A stretch of DNA of 64,000 nucleotides from Butyrivibrio sp. VCD2006. GTDB taxonomy: Bacteria > Bacillota > Clostridia > Lachnospirales > Lachnospiraceae. The stretch lies in the NCBI RefSeq assembly GCF_000423925.1, contig NZ_AUIX01000007.1:1-64000 (forward strand), written 5' to 3'. Below are positions 1-8,267 of the stretch, piece after piece. Both the position numbers and the translations under genes were made by a program. The notes below the pieces were generated by a model. The model made no database searches, was not told the DNA's origin, and was given only the letters and a program-made list of their open reading frames with translations. The stretch's first letter is position 1, and every line of letters starts with the position of its first letter.

Positions 1-202
1 TGCATCGCCAGATGCATAAGGCTGGGTAGCCAAGTCCGGAAGGGATAAACGCTGAAGGCATCTAAGCGTGAAGCCCCCCTCAAGATGAGATATCCCTCCT
101 TTATGGAGTAAGACCCCTTAGAGACTATGAGGTAGATAGGCACAAGGTGTAAGCACGGTAACGTGTTCAGCTGATGTGTACTAATAGGTCGAGGGCTTGT
201 CC
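1..202 (+). rRNA. 23S ribosomal RNA, 3' end (partial)
   Basis: The window opens inside the last 200 bases of a 23S rRNA gene. The region around 25-75 (TGGGTAGCCAAGTC, then GAAGGCATCTAAG) and the end at 180-200 (CTAATAGGTCGAGGGCTTG) are the conserved domain VI and 3' terminal segments of bacterial 23S rRNA. The mature 3' end is placed near 202 by analogy. The gene continues upstream of the window. No 5S rRNA sequence follows before the tRNA genes. Confidence 0.95.
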
Positions 203-424
203 AATATGGATATAGAACAAAAGAAACGGATCTAAAATGTATTCAGTGTTCGGTTTTGAAGGTACGGAAAGGCTAAAGCATTTCGATGCTTAAAACCATG
301 CCTCCGTCGCGATTGCAAGCAATCCCGACTGTCGGGCTTGCGCCCTATGATGCACGATTTAAACAGTGCCTTGAATGCAAGCATTCAGATCACTGTTTAA
401 ACCATGCATCGCATGGTTTAATTT
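203..424 (+). other. rRNA-tRNA spacer with two competing hairpins
   Basis: This 222-base spacer holds no gene and no recognisable 5S rRNA. It contains a perfect 11-bp stem (358-368 with 391-401) enclosing a 6-bp inner stem (373-378 with 381-386), and a 10-bp stem (398-407 with 411-420, 3-base loop). The two share bases 398-401, so they cannot both form fully. They probably guide processing of the rRNA-tRNA precursor, which is inference. Confidence 0.6.
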
Positions 425-497
425 TCCTCAATAGCTCAGTCGGTAGAGCATTCGGCTGTTAACCGAAGTGTCGTAGGTTCGAGTCCTACTTGGGGAG
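425..497 (+). tRNA. tRNA-Asn (GTT)
   Basis: A 73-base cloverleaf. The acceptor arms 425-431 and 490-496 pair over seven bases with one G-U, and the discriminator base is G497. The T arm carries GGTTCGAGTCC. The anticodon loop CTGTTAA gives anticodon GTT at 458-460. No CCA is encoded. It is the first of three tRNAs behind the rRNA operon. Confidence 0.96.
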
Positions 498-546
498 CTG
501 GTTGTACGGAGACCTACAATCGAAAAACCTGTAATACAGGAAACAC

Positions 547-618
547 GGCTCCGTGGTCAAGTGGTTAAGACATCGCCCTTTCACGGCGGTAACACGAGTT
601 CGAGCCTCGTCGGAGTCA
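547..618 (+). tRNA. tRNA-Glu (TTC)
   Basis: A 72-base cloverleaf. The acceptor GGCTCCG at 547-553 pairs with CGGAGTC at 611-617, and the discriminator is A618. The loop CTTTCAC gives anticodon TTC at 580-582. The T loop GTTCGAG is normal. It lies 49 bases after tRNA-Asn. Confidence 0.96.
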
Positions 619-623
619 TATAT

Positions 624-694
624 GGTGACTTAGCCAAGTGGTAAGGCGTGGGACTGCAACTCCCTGATCGTCGGTTCAAATCCGTCAGTCACCT
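624..694 (+). tRNA. tRNA-Cys (GCA)
   Basis: A 71-base cloverleaf. GGTGACT at 624-630 pairs with AGTCACC at 687-693, and the discriminator is T694. The loop CTGCAAC gives anticodon GCA at 656-658. The T loop is GGTTCAAATCC. It starts 5 bases after tRNA-Glu and is the last gene of the rRNA-tRNA transcript. Confidence 0.96.
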
Positions 695-702
695 TTAATA
701 GT

Positions 703-741
703 AAGTCTTAAATGCATGTAACAAGCATTTAAGGCTTTTTT
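703..741 (+). terminator. Intrinsic terminator of the rRNA-tRNA operon
   Basis: Arms 703-715 and 725-737 pair over 13 bases, including one G-U, around a 9-base loop. A run of six T follows the core stem. It lies 9 bases after tRNA-Cys, so it closes the rRNA-tRNA unit. Confidence 0.85.
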
Positions 742-855
742 GTTTGCTTAAAATATAGGTACAATTCTTTATTTTAGCGGTGTATAATTTATTTCAGATG
801 AGTATTGAAAAGTTTTGTCCGTGGATATGCGGACTAAGGAGGGAGGAATTTCAAA

Positions 856-1758
856 ATGGAATCAATGGAAGATTTCAAAGACGAGATTGACAGATCATTT
901 AGACAGATTAAAGAGGGAGATATTCTTACGGGAACAGTTATAGGTGTGGAAGACACCTATGTTCTTCTTGATATCAAATATTATACCCAGGGTGTTATTA
1001 AAGCTGAGGATTTAAGCGATGATCCTAAGTTTAACATAAGAACTGATATTTCGGTTGGTGACGAGGTTGAGGCAACTGTTGTTGCAACTGATGACGGAAA
1101 CGGTAATATTCTTTTGTCAAAGAAAGAAGCAACGCAGGTTCTTGCATGGGACAAGTTAAAGCAACTTTTCGAGAGCAAGGAAAATGTTTCTGTAACTATC
1201 AGTGAAGCAGTAAAGAGTGGTGTTGTATGTTATCTTGAGGGAATCAGAGCGTTTATTCCTGCTTCTAAATTATCTCTTAACTATATAGAAGATGAAGCAC
1301 TTAAGGATTTCGTAGGGAAAAAGATTGATGTCAGAGTTATAACTGCTGATGAAAAGGATAAGAAGTTGGTGCTTTCCGCAAGAGAGATTTTAAGAGAAAA
1401 AGCCGATGAGGAGAGAGCTCAAAAAGTATCGAATGTTCAGGTAGGTCTTGTGACAGAAGGTACAGTTGAGAGTCTTCAGGATTATGGCGCTTTCATAAAT
1501 CTTGGCAACGGTCTTTCAGGACTGGTGCATATTTCACAGATTTCTAATCAGAGAATAGCTCATCCAAGTGCTGTACTTAAAGTTGGTGATAAAGTTAAGG
1601 TTAAGGTAACAGCTATTAAAGATGGTAAGCTTAGCCTTAGTATGAAAGCGTTACAGGATATTGCAGCTACTGAGATAACAGAAGAGAAGATAGAGTTCGA
1701 GAGTGAGGGAGAGGCAACTACTTCATTGGCGGATCTTCTTAAAAAAGCGGGATTTTGA
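856..1758 (+). CDS. rpsA: Short S1-type RNA-binding protein (30S ribosomal protein S1 homologue)
   Basis: A protein of 300 residues made of S1 (OB-fold) RNA-binding repeats. One spans about residues 18-88, a second about 105-175, and a third and clearest about 190-262, with the signature GTVESLQDYGAFINL and GLVHISQIS. S1 proteins bind single-stranded mRNA on the 30S subunit. Gram-positive homologues often have fewer repeats than the six of E. coli S1, so 300 residues fits the low-GC form, but a general RNA-binding role cannot be excluded. The start has a strong Shine-Dalgarno sequence AGGAGGGAGG at 837-846. A TATAAT at 783-788 may be its -10 box, but the -35 is poor. It appears to be a single-gene unit after the tRNA terminator. 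Confidence 0.85.
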   Translation: MESMEDFKDEIDRSFRQIKEGDILTGTVIGVEDTYVLLDIKYYTQGVIKAEDLSDDPKFNIRTDISVGDEVEATVVATDDGNGNILLSKKEATQVLAWDKLKQLFESKENVSVTISEAVKSGVVCYLEGIRAFIPASKLSLNYIEDEALKDFVGKKIDVRVITADEKDKKLVLSAREILREKADEERAQKVSNVQVGLVTEGTVESLQDYGAFINLGNGLSGLVHISQISNQRIAHPSAVLKVGDKVKVKVTAIKDGKLSLSMKALQDIAATEITEEKIEFESEGEATTSLADLLKKAGF

Positions 1759-1876
1759 TTATCTGTTTAGCATTCCTTTGAAAAAAATAGTATTACATCA
1801 GAAACATATTGGATTAATAGTAAGGTTTTATCTGGTATAGATTGGCAGCGGTTTTCATTGAAGAAAGGCGATATCT

Positions 1877-2593
1877 ATGGATGACAAGATCAGAGAGTTA
1901 AAAGAACTTATAGATGGTTCTGATAATATTGTGTTTTTTGGTGGTGCCGGGGTTTCTACTGAGAGCGGTGTTCCGGATTTCAGAAGTGAGGATGGACTGT
2001 ATCATCAACATTATAAATATCCGCCGGAGCAGATGCTTAGCCACAGTTTTTATGTGAGAATGCCTGAAGAATTTTTTAGATTTTATAAGGATAAGCTTCT
2101 GGTTAAAGGTATTAAGCCCAATAAGGCACATTTAAAGCTTGCTGAGTGGGAAAAGCAAGGAAAGCTCAAGGCAGTTATTACTCAAAACATAGATGGACTT
2201 CATCAGGCTGCGGGAAGTAAGGAAGTACTGGAGCTTCATGGAAGTGTCCATAGAAATTATTGCGAAAAATGTGGAAAATTCTATGATTTTGATTATATGG
2301 CCGAATGCGAAGGTGTTCCATATTGTGATTGCGGTGGTAGGATTAAGCCTGATGTAGTTCTTTATGAAGAAGGGCTTGATATGGATGTCATGAGCAAGGC
2401 AGTTAATTATATTGCCAATGCTGATGTGCTGATTATAGGTGGAACATCTCTTGTTGTTTATCCTGCAGCAGGTCTTATAGATTACTATCGTGGTCATAAG
2501 CTGGTATTAGTAAATAAACAGGCTACAACAAGGGATTCGCAGGCAGATCTTGTAATTCAGGGACCTATCGGAGAGGTATTTAGTCAGTTATAA
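1877..2593 (+). CDS. cobB: Sir2-family NAD-dependent protein deacylase
   Basis: A sirtuin of 238 residues, the usual length of a bacterial CobB core. Visible motifs are the NAD-binding segment GGAGVSTESGVPDFRS (about 22-37), TQNIDGLH (about 101-108), the catalytic-loop LELHGS with the presumed general-base histidine near 121, a zinc ribbon with CEKC (about 129) and a CDC pair (about 150), and GGTSLVVYPAA near 195. It removes acyl groups from protein lysines using NAD+, giving nicotinamide and O-acyl-ADP-ribose, in the cytosol. It lies alone between the S1 gene and the rpsF block. The ribosome-binding site is weak (AAAGG). No regulatory sequence is evident. Confidence 0.93.
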   Translation: MDDKIRELKELIDGSDNIVFFGGAGVSTESGVPDFRSEDGLYHQHYKYPPEQMLSHSFYVRMPEEFFRFYKDKLLVKGIKPNKAHLKLAEWEKQGKLKAVITQNIDGLHQAAGSKEVLELHGSVHRNYCEKCGKFYDFDYMAECEGVPYCDCGGRIKPDVVLYEEGLDMDVMSKAVNYIANADVLIIGGTSLVVYPAAGLIDYYRGHKLVLVNKQATTRDSQADLVIQGPIGEVFSQL

Positions 2594-2827
2594 TGCATGG
2601 CATTAGTCAGTTTTCAAAGAGGCTAATAGACAGTAATGATCTATTGAAGGAATTTGGGTCTTGAAAATATTAGCAGTTTGAATGACTGTAATGTTTTGTC
2701 GAGATGGGGAACCAGTTCTAGTATCTGAAATGGATAATAAAGCAATAGATATACTATATATAGAAGAAATAGAATTGTCAGCCTATTTGGTATTAATTCT
2801 GACTATCATAAATTAGGCCAATTTTGC
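2594..2827. other. Intergenic stretch before rpsF, no gene seen
   Basis: AT-rich sequence without a plausible gene. The longest open stretch (about 36 codons, ending near 2818) has no ribosome-binding site and no recognisable protein. No terminator with a T tract was found for cobB. Confidence 0.5.
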
Positions 2828-2856
2828 TTGCTTAAATTCATGTTTTGTGGTAAAGT
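2828..2856 (+). promoter_or_regulatory. Promoter of the rpsF operon
   Basis: TTGCTT (2828-2833), a 17-base spacer and TAAAGT (2851-2856), preceded by an extended -10 TG at 2848-2849. It points at rpsF, giving a leader of about 65 bases. Confidence 0.5.
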
Positions 2857-2880
2857 CTATCTCTGTGATAATTTCCTTGT

Positions 2881-2904
2881 TACCGTACTGAAAGCGGTAG
2901 CCAG
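2881..2904 (+). promoter_or_regulatory. Candidate S6:S18 autoregulatory leader hairpin
   Basis: TACCG (2881-2885) pairs with CGGTA (2895-2899) around a 9-base loop, followed by GCCAGAG, ending 6 bases before the Shine-Dalgarno of rpsF. Many bacterial rpsF leaders carry a hairpin with a conserved CCG that mimics the 16S site bound by S6 and S18. The position and the ACCG fit, but the full consensus could not be tested. Confidence 0.4.
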
Positions 2905-2927
2905 AGACCAAAAGGAGGTAAGAAAGC

Positions 2928-3218
2928 ATGACAAAATATGAGTTAGCCGTTATCGTTAACGCAAAGATCGAAGACGACGCCAGAGCAGCAGCAGTTGACA
3001 AGTGCAAAGCTTTGATCGAGAGATTCGGCGGACAGATCACAAATGTTGATGAGTGGGGCAAGAAGAAACTTGCTTACGAGATCGACAAGATGAATGAAGG
3101 CTTCTATTATTTCATTCACTTTGATGCAGAGCCTACAGCTCCTGCTGATATCGAGAAGCGTGTCCGCATCGTCGATGGCGTCATTCGTTATTTGCTTGTT
3201 AAGCAGGACGAGGCCTAA
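2928..3218 (+). CDS. rpsF: 30S ribosomal protein S6
   Basis: A protein of 96 residues, typical for S6, beginning MTKYELAVIVNAKIEDD. It contains GGQITNVDEWGKKKLAYEI (about 35-53) and the beta strand GFYYFIHFDAEP, all S6 hallmarks. S6 pairs with S18 on the platform of the 30S subunit. The start is fixed by the Shine-Dalgarno AAAGGAGG, 10 bases upstream. It is the first gene of rpsF-ssb-rpsR, an order conserved across Firmicutes. The upstream promoter and possible S6:S18-binding hairpin suggest autoregulation. Confidence 0.97.
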   Translation: MTKYELAVIVNAKIEDDARAAAVDKCKALIERFGGQITNVDEWGKKKLAYEIDKMNEGFYYFIHFDAEPTAPADIEKRVRIVDGVIRYLLVKQDEA

Positions 3219-3240
3219 ATAGAAAAGGACGAGAAAAAAT

Positions 3241-3699
3241 ATGAATAAAGTTATACTTATGGGACGTTTAACAAGAGATCCTGAGGTTAGATATTCTCAG
3301 GGGGAGAGTTCTCTTGCAATTGCGAGATATACACTTGCAGTAGACAGAAGATTTAACAGAAACAATCAGGACGGTCAGACAGCAGATTTTATTAACTGTG
3401 TAGCGTTTGGCAAAGCCGGAGAGTTTGCTGAGAAGTATCTTAAAAAGGGAACCAAGATGGCCGTAACAGGCCGCATCCAGACTGGTAGCTATACCAATAA
3501 GGATGGCCAGAAAGTATACACTACTGAAGTTGTAGTTGAGGATCAGGAGTTTGCTGAGAGCAAAAATGCTCAGAATGGAAACGGTGGATTCTCAGGTGGC
3601 TCACAGGCACCCGCATTCGAAGCTCCCAGTAGCAACGGAGCTGGTGATGGTTTCATCAATCTTCCTGATGGAATTGATGAAGAGCTTCCATTCAATTAA
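3241..3699 (+). CDS. ssb: Single-stranded DNA-binding protein
   Basis: A protein of 152 residues. An OB-fold (about 1-105) begins MNKVILMGRLTRDPEVRYS and includes DFINCVAFGKAGEFAEKYLKKG and TGRIQTGSYTNKDGQKVYTTEVV. A Gly/Asn/Ser-rich linker follows, then the acidic tip DGIDEELPFN. That tail is the docking site for replication and repair partners, so this is the full-length, partner-recruiting SSB. It lies 22 bases after rpsF and 58 before rpsR, so it is cotranscribed with two ribosomal protein genes, as in many Firmicutes. Confidence 0.97.
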   Translation: MNKVILMGRLTRDPEVRYSQGESSLAIARYTLAVDRRFNRNNQDGQTADFINCVAFGKAGEFAEKYLKKGTKMAVTGRIQTGSYTNKDGQKVYTTEVVVEDQEFAESKNAQNGNGGFSGGSQAPAFEAPSSNGAGDGFINLPDGIDEELPFN

Positions 3700-3757
3700 T
3701 TGATTTGTAATACCCGGTGGGGTGTTGTCAACTGAAATTCGATAAGGAGGTACCACA

Positions 3758-4021
3758 ATGGCTTTCAATAAGTCTGATAGAACCGATTCTCCTGTAAGAA
3801 GAAAAGGTGGTATGCACAGAAGAAAGAAAGTTTGCGTTTTCTGTGGAAAAGACAATGTTATTGATTACAAAGATACAGCAAAGCTGAAGAAGTTTGTTTC
3901 CGAGAGTGGAAAGATCCTTCCCAGACGTATCACTGGTAACTGCGCTAAGCACCAGAGAGAGCTTACATCAGCTATCAAGCGTGCAAGACACCTTGCACTT
4001 ATGCCTTACGAGGCAGAGTAA
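3758..4021 (+). CDS. rpsR: 30S ribosomal protein S18
   Basis: A protein of 87 residues with the S18 core [39 protein letters not shown] and [22 protein letters not shown]18 forms a heterodimer with S6 on the 30S platform. The N-terminal extension is rich in Arg and Lys. Two cysteines (CVFC) plus a later Cys and His suggest a zinc-binding version of S18, which is an inference. The Shine-Dalgarno AAGGAGGT lies 8 bases before the ATG. A terminator follows 29 bases after the stop. Confidence 0.97.
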   Translation: MAFNKSDRTDSPVRRKGGMHRRKKVCVFCGKDNVIDYKDTAKLKKFVSESGKILPRRITGNCAKHQRELTSAIKRARHLALMPYEAE

Positions 4022-4049
4022 TAGCATTGGCTATTTAAAAATGATTTTG

Positions 4050-4088
4050 AAGACACTTTTTAGAAGGAATTCTAAGAAGTGTCTTTTT
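4050..4088 (+). terminator. Terminator after rpsR
   Basis: AAGACACTT (4050-4058) pairs with AAGTGTCTT (4077-4085), with an inner TTAGAA/TTCTAA stem, followed by five T. It separates the ribosomal-protein unit from gdpP, perhaps incompletely since the gene order beyond is conserved. Confidence 0.85.
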
Positions 4089-4140
4089 ATGTTATTATAA
4101 GATATATGCACAAAATTTTGGGAGATGGAGAAAAGAAGTC

Positions 4141-6192
4141 ATGCCTAAGGCAAGAATCAGGTTGAAGGGAAAACTGAAGACATTTCTTCGTATTTTTATT
4201 TATCTGGGGATTCTTTTAGCTCTCGTAATGATTGCAGTGTTTACTGTAGATTTTACTGCAGGGCTTATAGTTGCGGCGTTTGCAGCCTTATATTTTATGG
4301 CAGTTATCTATCTCGATTTCTATAACAAGCCGATTATCATGAATGAATTGGTTAGCTTTGCTACGGAATATGGGCAGATACAGAAGAGACTTTTAAGAGA
4401 GCTGGATCTTCCACATGCTCTTCTTGATGATACAGGAAAAGTAGTATGGACTAATGTCGCTTTTGAGAGGGCTGTTCATCAGGAGAAAGGATTTCATAAG
4501 TCTATCTCTGTTCTTTTTCCTTCAATCACACCTGAGAAGTTTCCGGTTGGTGAGGAGGAGACGCATCAGGATGTTGAATTTGATGGCAATTATTTCACTC
4601 TTAAGATGAAGAAGATATCTCTTGAGGAGATGGCAGCAAATAGTGACATTATTGAGTCAGATGGTTATGAAGGATATCTTGTAGCAGTTTATCTTTTTGA
4701 TGAGACTGCATTGAAGTTGGCAATAAATGAGGTTGATTCTCAGAGTCTTGCAGCAGGTCTGATTTACATTGATAACTATGATGAGGCGCTTGAAAGTGTT
4801 GAGGAGGTCAGAAGATCCCTTTTAACAGCACTTATAGACAGAAAAATCAACAAGTACATTGCTACCTGTGATGGTATCGCAAAGAAGATAGAGAAGGATA
4901 AATATTTCGTCGTAATGCCTAAGAAATCGGCGCAGTATCTTAAAGAAGTGCGTTTCGATATTCTCGAGGATGTTAAAACTGTTAATATCGGTAATGAGAT
5001 GGCTGTTACACTCAGTATTGGTGTTGGAATAGATGGTTTGTCCTATGCTCAGAATTATGAGTTTGCGAGAAATGCGATAGATGTTGCACTGGGACGAGGC
5101 GGTGACCAGGCGGTAGTAAAGACTCCCGATGAGATTACTTACTTTGGAGGTAAGAGTCAGAAGGTTGAGAAGTCAACAAGGGTTAAGGCCAGAGTTAAAG
5201 CTCATGCGCTTAAGGAAATCATCAATGGCAAGGATACTGTAATTGTCATGGGACACAGACTGGGTGATGTAGACAGTTTTGGATCATCAGTCGGAATATA
5301 CAGAATAGCTAAGACCTTGGACAGAAGATGTCACATTGTTTTAAACGATGTTACTAATTCCATGAAGCCCTTGGTTGATCTTTTCAAAGATAATCCGGAA
5401 TATGAATCGGATATGATCATCAGCAATCAGCAGGCTATAGATATAGCCGGCAATAATGTAGTTTTGGTTGTGGTTGATGTCAACAGACCGAGTATTACTG
5501 AGTGTCCGGAGCTTTTGAAGTTCTGTAAGACAATTGTTGTTTTGGATCATCACAGACAGGGTGCTGAAGTGATTGAGAATGCGACGTTATCGTATGTAGA
5601 GCCTTACGCATCAAGTGCCTGTGAGATGGTTTCAGAGGTTCTGCAGTATATTGATGAGACAGTCAAGATAAGACCTGAAGAAGCAGATAGTATGTATTCC
5701 GGAATTGTTGTTGATACAAACAATTTCATGAACAAGGCCGGTGTAAGAACCTTTGAGGCAGCTGCTTTCCTTAGAAGGAACGGTGCTGATGTCACCAGAG
5801 TAAGAAAACTGTTCAGAGAGGATGCGACGGATTATAAGGCTAAGGCAGATGCTGTTGGCCAGGCTGAGATTTACCGTGGAAACTATGCGATTTCTGTATG
5901 TGCGACGGATGAAGTACAGAGTCCTACAATTGTTGCAGCACAGGCTGCCAATGAACTTTTGAACATTAAGGGCATCAAGGCAAGCTTTACACTTACTGAA
6001 TATCAGAACCAGATTTACGTCAGTGCCAGATCAATAGATGAGGTCAACGTGCAGATTATTATGGAAAAGCTTGGCGGTGGCGGACATATCAGTTCGGCAG
6101 GATGTCAGTTTGAAGGCATCAGTATGGATGAGGCAATAAACATTGTAAAAGGACAGCTGGATAGCATGATTGAAGCCGGTGAGTTGTCCTGA
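4141..6192 (+). CDS. gdpP: Cyclic-di-AMP phosphodiesterase GdpP (DHH family, membrane-bound)
   Basis: A protein of 683 residues, the usual GdpP length. Two transmembrane segments lie at about 14-60, followed by a PAS-like region (about 80-170) and a degenerate GGDEF domain (about 180-320) without an intact GGDEF motif. The DHH domain begins near 371 with MGHRLGDVDSFGSS and carries LDHHRQGA near 470. The DHHA1 end has GGGGHISSAGCQ near 645. It hydrolyses c-di-AMP, the second messenger controlling potassium and cell-wall balance in Firmicutes. It precedes rplI and dnaB, the order known from Bacillus and relatives. The ribosome-binding site is GGGAGATGG, about 15 bases upstream. Confidence 0.95.
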   Translation: MPKARIRLKGKLKTFLRIFIYLGILLALVMIAVFTVDFTAGLIVAAFAALYFMAVIYLDFYNKPIIMNELVSFATEYGQIQKRLLRELDLPHALLDDTGKVVWTNVAFERAVHQEKGFHKSISVLFPSITPEKFPVGEEETHQDVEFDGNYFTLKMKKISLEEMAANSDIIESDGYEGYLVAVYLFDETALKLAINEVDSQSLAAGLIYIDNYDEALESVEEVRRSLLTALIDRKINKYIATCDGIAKKIEKDKYFVVMPKKSAQYLKEVRFDILEDVKTVNIGNEMAVTLSIGVGIDGLSYAQNYEFARNAIDVALGRGGDQAVVKTPDEITYFGGKSQKVEKSTRVKARVKAHALKEIINGKDTVIVMGHRLGDVDSFGSSVGIYRIAKTLDRRCHIVLNDVTNSMKPLVDLFKDNPEYESDMIISNQQAIDIAGNNVVLVVVDVNRPSITECPELLKFCKTIVVLDHHRQGAEVIENATLSYVEPYASSACEMVSEVLQYIDETVKIRPEEADSMYSGIVVDTNNFMNKAGVRTFEAAAFLRRNGADVTRVRKLFREDATDYKAKADAVGQAEIYRGNYAISVCATDEVQSPTIVAAQAANELLNIKGIKASFTLTEYQNQIYVSARSIDEVNVQIIMEKLGGGGHISSAGCQFEGISMDEAINIVKGQLDSMIEAGELS

Positions 6193-6267
6193 CAATTATG
6201 AAACTAAAACGGATTATTTCTAAGAAAATTAGATTTATGAATAATATGAACTACGGAGGAGGAAGTT

Positions 6268-6714
6268 ATGGAGATAATTTTATTGGAGGACGTTAAGTCT
6301 CTTGGAAAAAAGGGAGATATAGTCAAGGTAAGTGATGGTTATGCATCCAATTTCATTTTACCTAAGAAGCTTGGTGTTGAGGCTACAAAGGCTAACCTCA
6401 CAAATCTGAAAAATCATCAGGCAAAAGACGCCAGAGATGCTCAGGCTCTTCTTGAGAAGATGCAGGAATATGCGAAGGAGATAGAGAAGGCAACAGTTCG
6501 TCTTACTATGAAGGCCGGTGAAGGCGGAAGAGTTTTTGGTTCAGTTTCATCAAAGGAAATTGCAACTGAAGCTAAGAAACAGTTTGGATTTGAGATTGAT
6601 AAAAAGAAGATTCAGCTCTCTGAGCCTATCCGTAACTTTGGCACAACTGAGGTTCCGGTAAAGTTACACCCTCAGGTTACCGCCACACTCAAGGTTTCTG
6701 TTACGGAGGCTTGA
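6268..6714 (+). CDS. rplI: 50S ribosomal protein L9
   Basis: A protein of 148 residues, typical of L9. It begins MEIILLEDVKSLGKKGDIVKVSDGYASNFILPK, the canonical N-terminal rRNA-binding domain. A long connecting helix (about 45-80) and the C-terminal domain with GRVFGSVSSKEIA follow. L9 binds 23S rRNA at the base of the L1 stalk and helps keep the reading frame. The Shine-Dalgarno GGAGGAGG lies 6 bases upstream. Its stop is 1 base before the dnaB start, so the two are translationally coupled. Confidence 0.97.
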   Translation: MEIILLEDVKSLGKKGDIVKVSDGYASNFILPKKLGVEATKANLTNLKNHQAKDARDAQALLEKMQEYAKEIEKATVRLTMKAGEGGRVFGSVSSKEIATEAKKQFGFEIDKKKIQLSEPIRNFGTTEVPVKLHPQVTATLKVSVTEA

Positions 6715-6715
6715 T

Positions 6716-8074
6716 ATGCCCGAAGAAAATGTAATACAGCGTACCATGCCGAACAGTCTGGAGGCTGAACAGTCGGTAGTTGGTGCTATGCTAATTGATA
6801 AGGATGCAATACAGATTGCATCCGAGATGATCTCAGGGGATGATTTTTACAATAGACAGCTGGGAATGCTATTTGAAGCTATGGTTGAATTGCATCAGGT
6901 GGGCACTCCGGTTGATGGAGTTACTCTGCAGAATCATCTTAAGGAAAAGAATGCGCCGCCTCAAGTTTATGATATGAATTATATTCTCGGAATGGCGAGT
7001 TCGGTTCCGACATCCGCAAATGTGAAATTCTACGCGGAAATTGTCCATGAAAAGAGTAAGCTTCGAGAACTGATTCATTCCTGTGGCGATATCATTAACG
7101 AGTGTTACAACGATAATAAGGATCTGGCAGATCTTATGACTGATACGGAGAAGGAAATCTTCCGTATTACGCAGTTGAAAAACAGCGGTGAATTTGTTCC
7201 TATCAGCGAGATCGTCATGAATGCGCTGAATAAAATTGAGATGGCGAGTAAACTGCAGGGAACTGTTACAGGTTTGGCTACAGGGTTTACGGATCTTGAT
7301 TATAAAACTGCTGGTTTTCAGCCCTCTGATCTTATTCTGATAGCAGCCCGTCCTTCAATGGGTAAAACTGCATTTGTGCTTAATATAGCTCAGTACATGG
7401 CTTTTCATCAGGATAAAACAGTTGCAGTATTCTCACTGGAAATGTCAAAGGAGCAGCTGGTTAACCGTCTTATGTCAATGGAATCACATGTTGATTCACA
7501 GCACATAAGAACTGGTAATATGACGGATATGGATTGGGAAAATCTTATCGAGAGTGCAGATCTTATCGGAAGGTCACATCTCATAATTGATGATACGCCC
7601 GGTATTTCAATACAGGAGCTCCAGTCAAAGTGCAGAAAATATAAGATGGAGCACAATCTGCATATTATTATGATCGATTACCTGCAGCTCATGAGTGGTA
7701 GCGGAAAGCGTTCATCAGAATCGAGACAGCAGGAGGTATCGGAAATTTCCAGAGCTCTGAAAGCTCTTGCCAGAGAACTTAATGTTCCTGTAGTTGCGCT
7801 TTCACAGTTATCGCGAGCAGTAGAACAAAGACCTGATCACAGGCCTATGATGTCTGATCTGCGTGAGTCCGGTGCCATTGAGCAGGATGCAGATATGGTT
7901 ATGTTTATCTACAGAGATGATTATTATAACAAGGATACTGAGAGGAAAGGTGTTTCTGAGATAATCATAGCAAAACAGAGAAATGGTCCGATTGGAACCG
8001 TAGAGCTTGCTTGGCTTCCTGAATTTACGAAGTTCGCGAATTTGGAGCCTTCAAGAAAGAGTAATTTTGAATAA
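6716..8074 (+). CDS. dnaB: Replicative DNA helicase DnaB
   Basis: A protein of 452 residues, normal for the hexameric replicative helicase (DnaC in Bacillus naming). The N-terminal DnaB domain starts with MPNSLEAEQSVVGAMLID (about 10-27). The RecA-like C-terminal domain has Walker A ARPSMGKTAF (about 211-220), Walker B IIMIDYLQLMSG (about 317-328) and the arginine-finger region DLRESGAIEQDAD. It unwinds DNA ahead of the fork after loading by the DnaI-like protein encoded at 23667-24635. It follows rplI by one base and has no separate ribosome-binding site outside rplI. A palindromic repeat and a terminator follow. Confidence 0.97.
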   Translation: MPEENVIQRTMPNSLEAEQSVVGAMLIDKDAIQIASEMISGDDFYNRQLGMLFEAMVELHQVGTPVDGVTLQNHLKEKNAPPQVYDMNYILGMASSVPTSANVKFYAEIVHEKSKLRELIHSCGDIINECYNDNKDLADLMTDTEKEIFRITQLKNSGEFVPISEIVMNALNKIEMASKLQGTVTGLATGFTDLDYKTAGFQPSDLILIAARPSMGKTAFVLNIAQYMAFHQDKTVAVFSLEMSKEQLVNRLMSMESHVDSQHIRTGNMTDMDWENLIESADLIGRSHLIIDDTPGISIQELQSKCRKYKMEHNLHIIMIDYLQLMSGSGKRSSESRQQEVSEISRALKALARELNVPVVALSQLSRAVEQRPDHRPMMSDLRESGAIEQDADMVMFIYRDDYYNKDTERKGVSEIIIAKQRNGPIGTVELAWLPEFTKFANLEPSRKSNFE

Positions 8075-8078
8075 TGCC

Positions 8079-8217
8079 CCTCATTCGGCGCTTTGCGCCA
8101 CCTTCCCCCAAAGGGGGAAGGGATAAAATGTTGAAGTCTACCCCCAGAGAGAGGGTAAAGATTGATAAAGCCTTCCCCCTTTTGGGGGAAGGTGTCAGCG
8201 AAGCTGACGGATGAGGG
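8079..8217. repeat. Dispersed palindromic intergenic element, full-length copy A
   Basis: A 139-bp element with inverted-repeat ends. The left end is CCTCATTC, then a hairpin (GGCGC 8087-8091 with GCGCC 8095-8099), then CCTTCCCCC/GGGGGAAGG (8101-8109 with 8113-8121). The right end mirrors it: CCTTCCCCC/GGGGGAAGG (8171-8179 with 8184-8192), hairpin GTCAGC/GCTGAC (8194-8199 with 8203-8208), then GGATGAGGG. The two end hairpins differ in stem sequence but both pair perfectly. It has no coding capacity, so it resembles a miniature element. Related copies lie elsewhere in the window. Confidence 0.8.
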
Positions 8218-8222
8218 CAAAT

Positions 8223-8257
8223 AAAAAACTCCGAAGCGAAAGCTTCGGAGTTTTTAT
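8223..8257. terminator. Bidirectional terminator between dnaB and ferredoxin genes
   Basis: CTCCGAAGC (8229-8237) pairs with GCTTCGGAG (8242-8250) around GAAA, with A's before and T's after, so it works in both directions for convergent dnaB and the ferredoxin gene. Confidence 0.9.
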
Positions 8258-8267
8258 TTCAAAATAA

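Noticed and set aside
203-424. 5S rRNA gene in the spacer
   Set aside because: No sequence resembling the conserved 5S core was found; the spacer is dominated by inverted repeats.
2735-2818. Short open stretch between cobB and rpsF as a pseudogene
   Set aside because: It is about 28-36 codons with no start signal and no resemblance to a known protein.
8079-8217. Simple rho-independent terminator of dnaB
   Set aside because: The stems are not followed by T runs, and the same end structure recurs at unrelated loci; a proper terminator follows at 8223.
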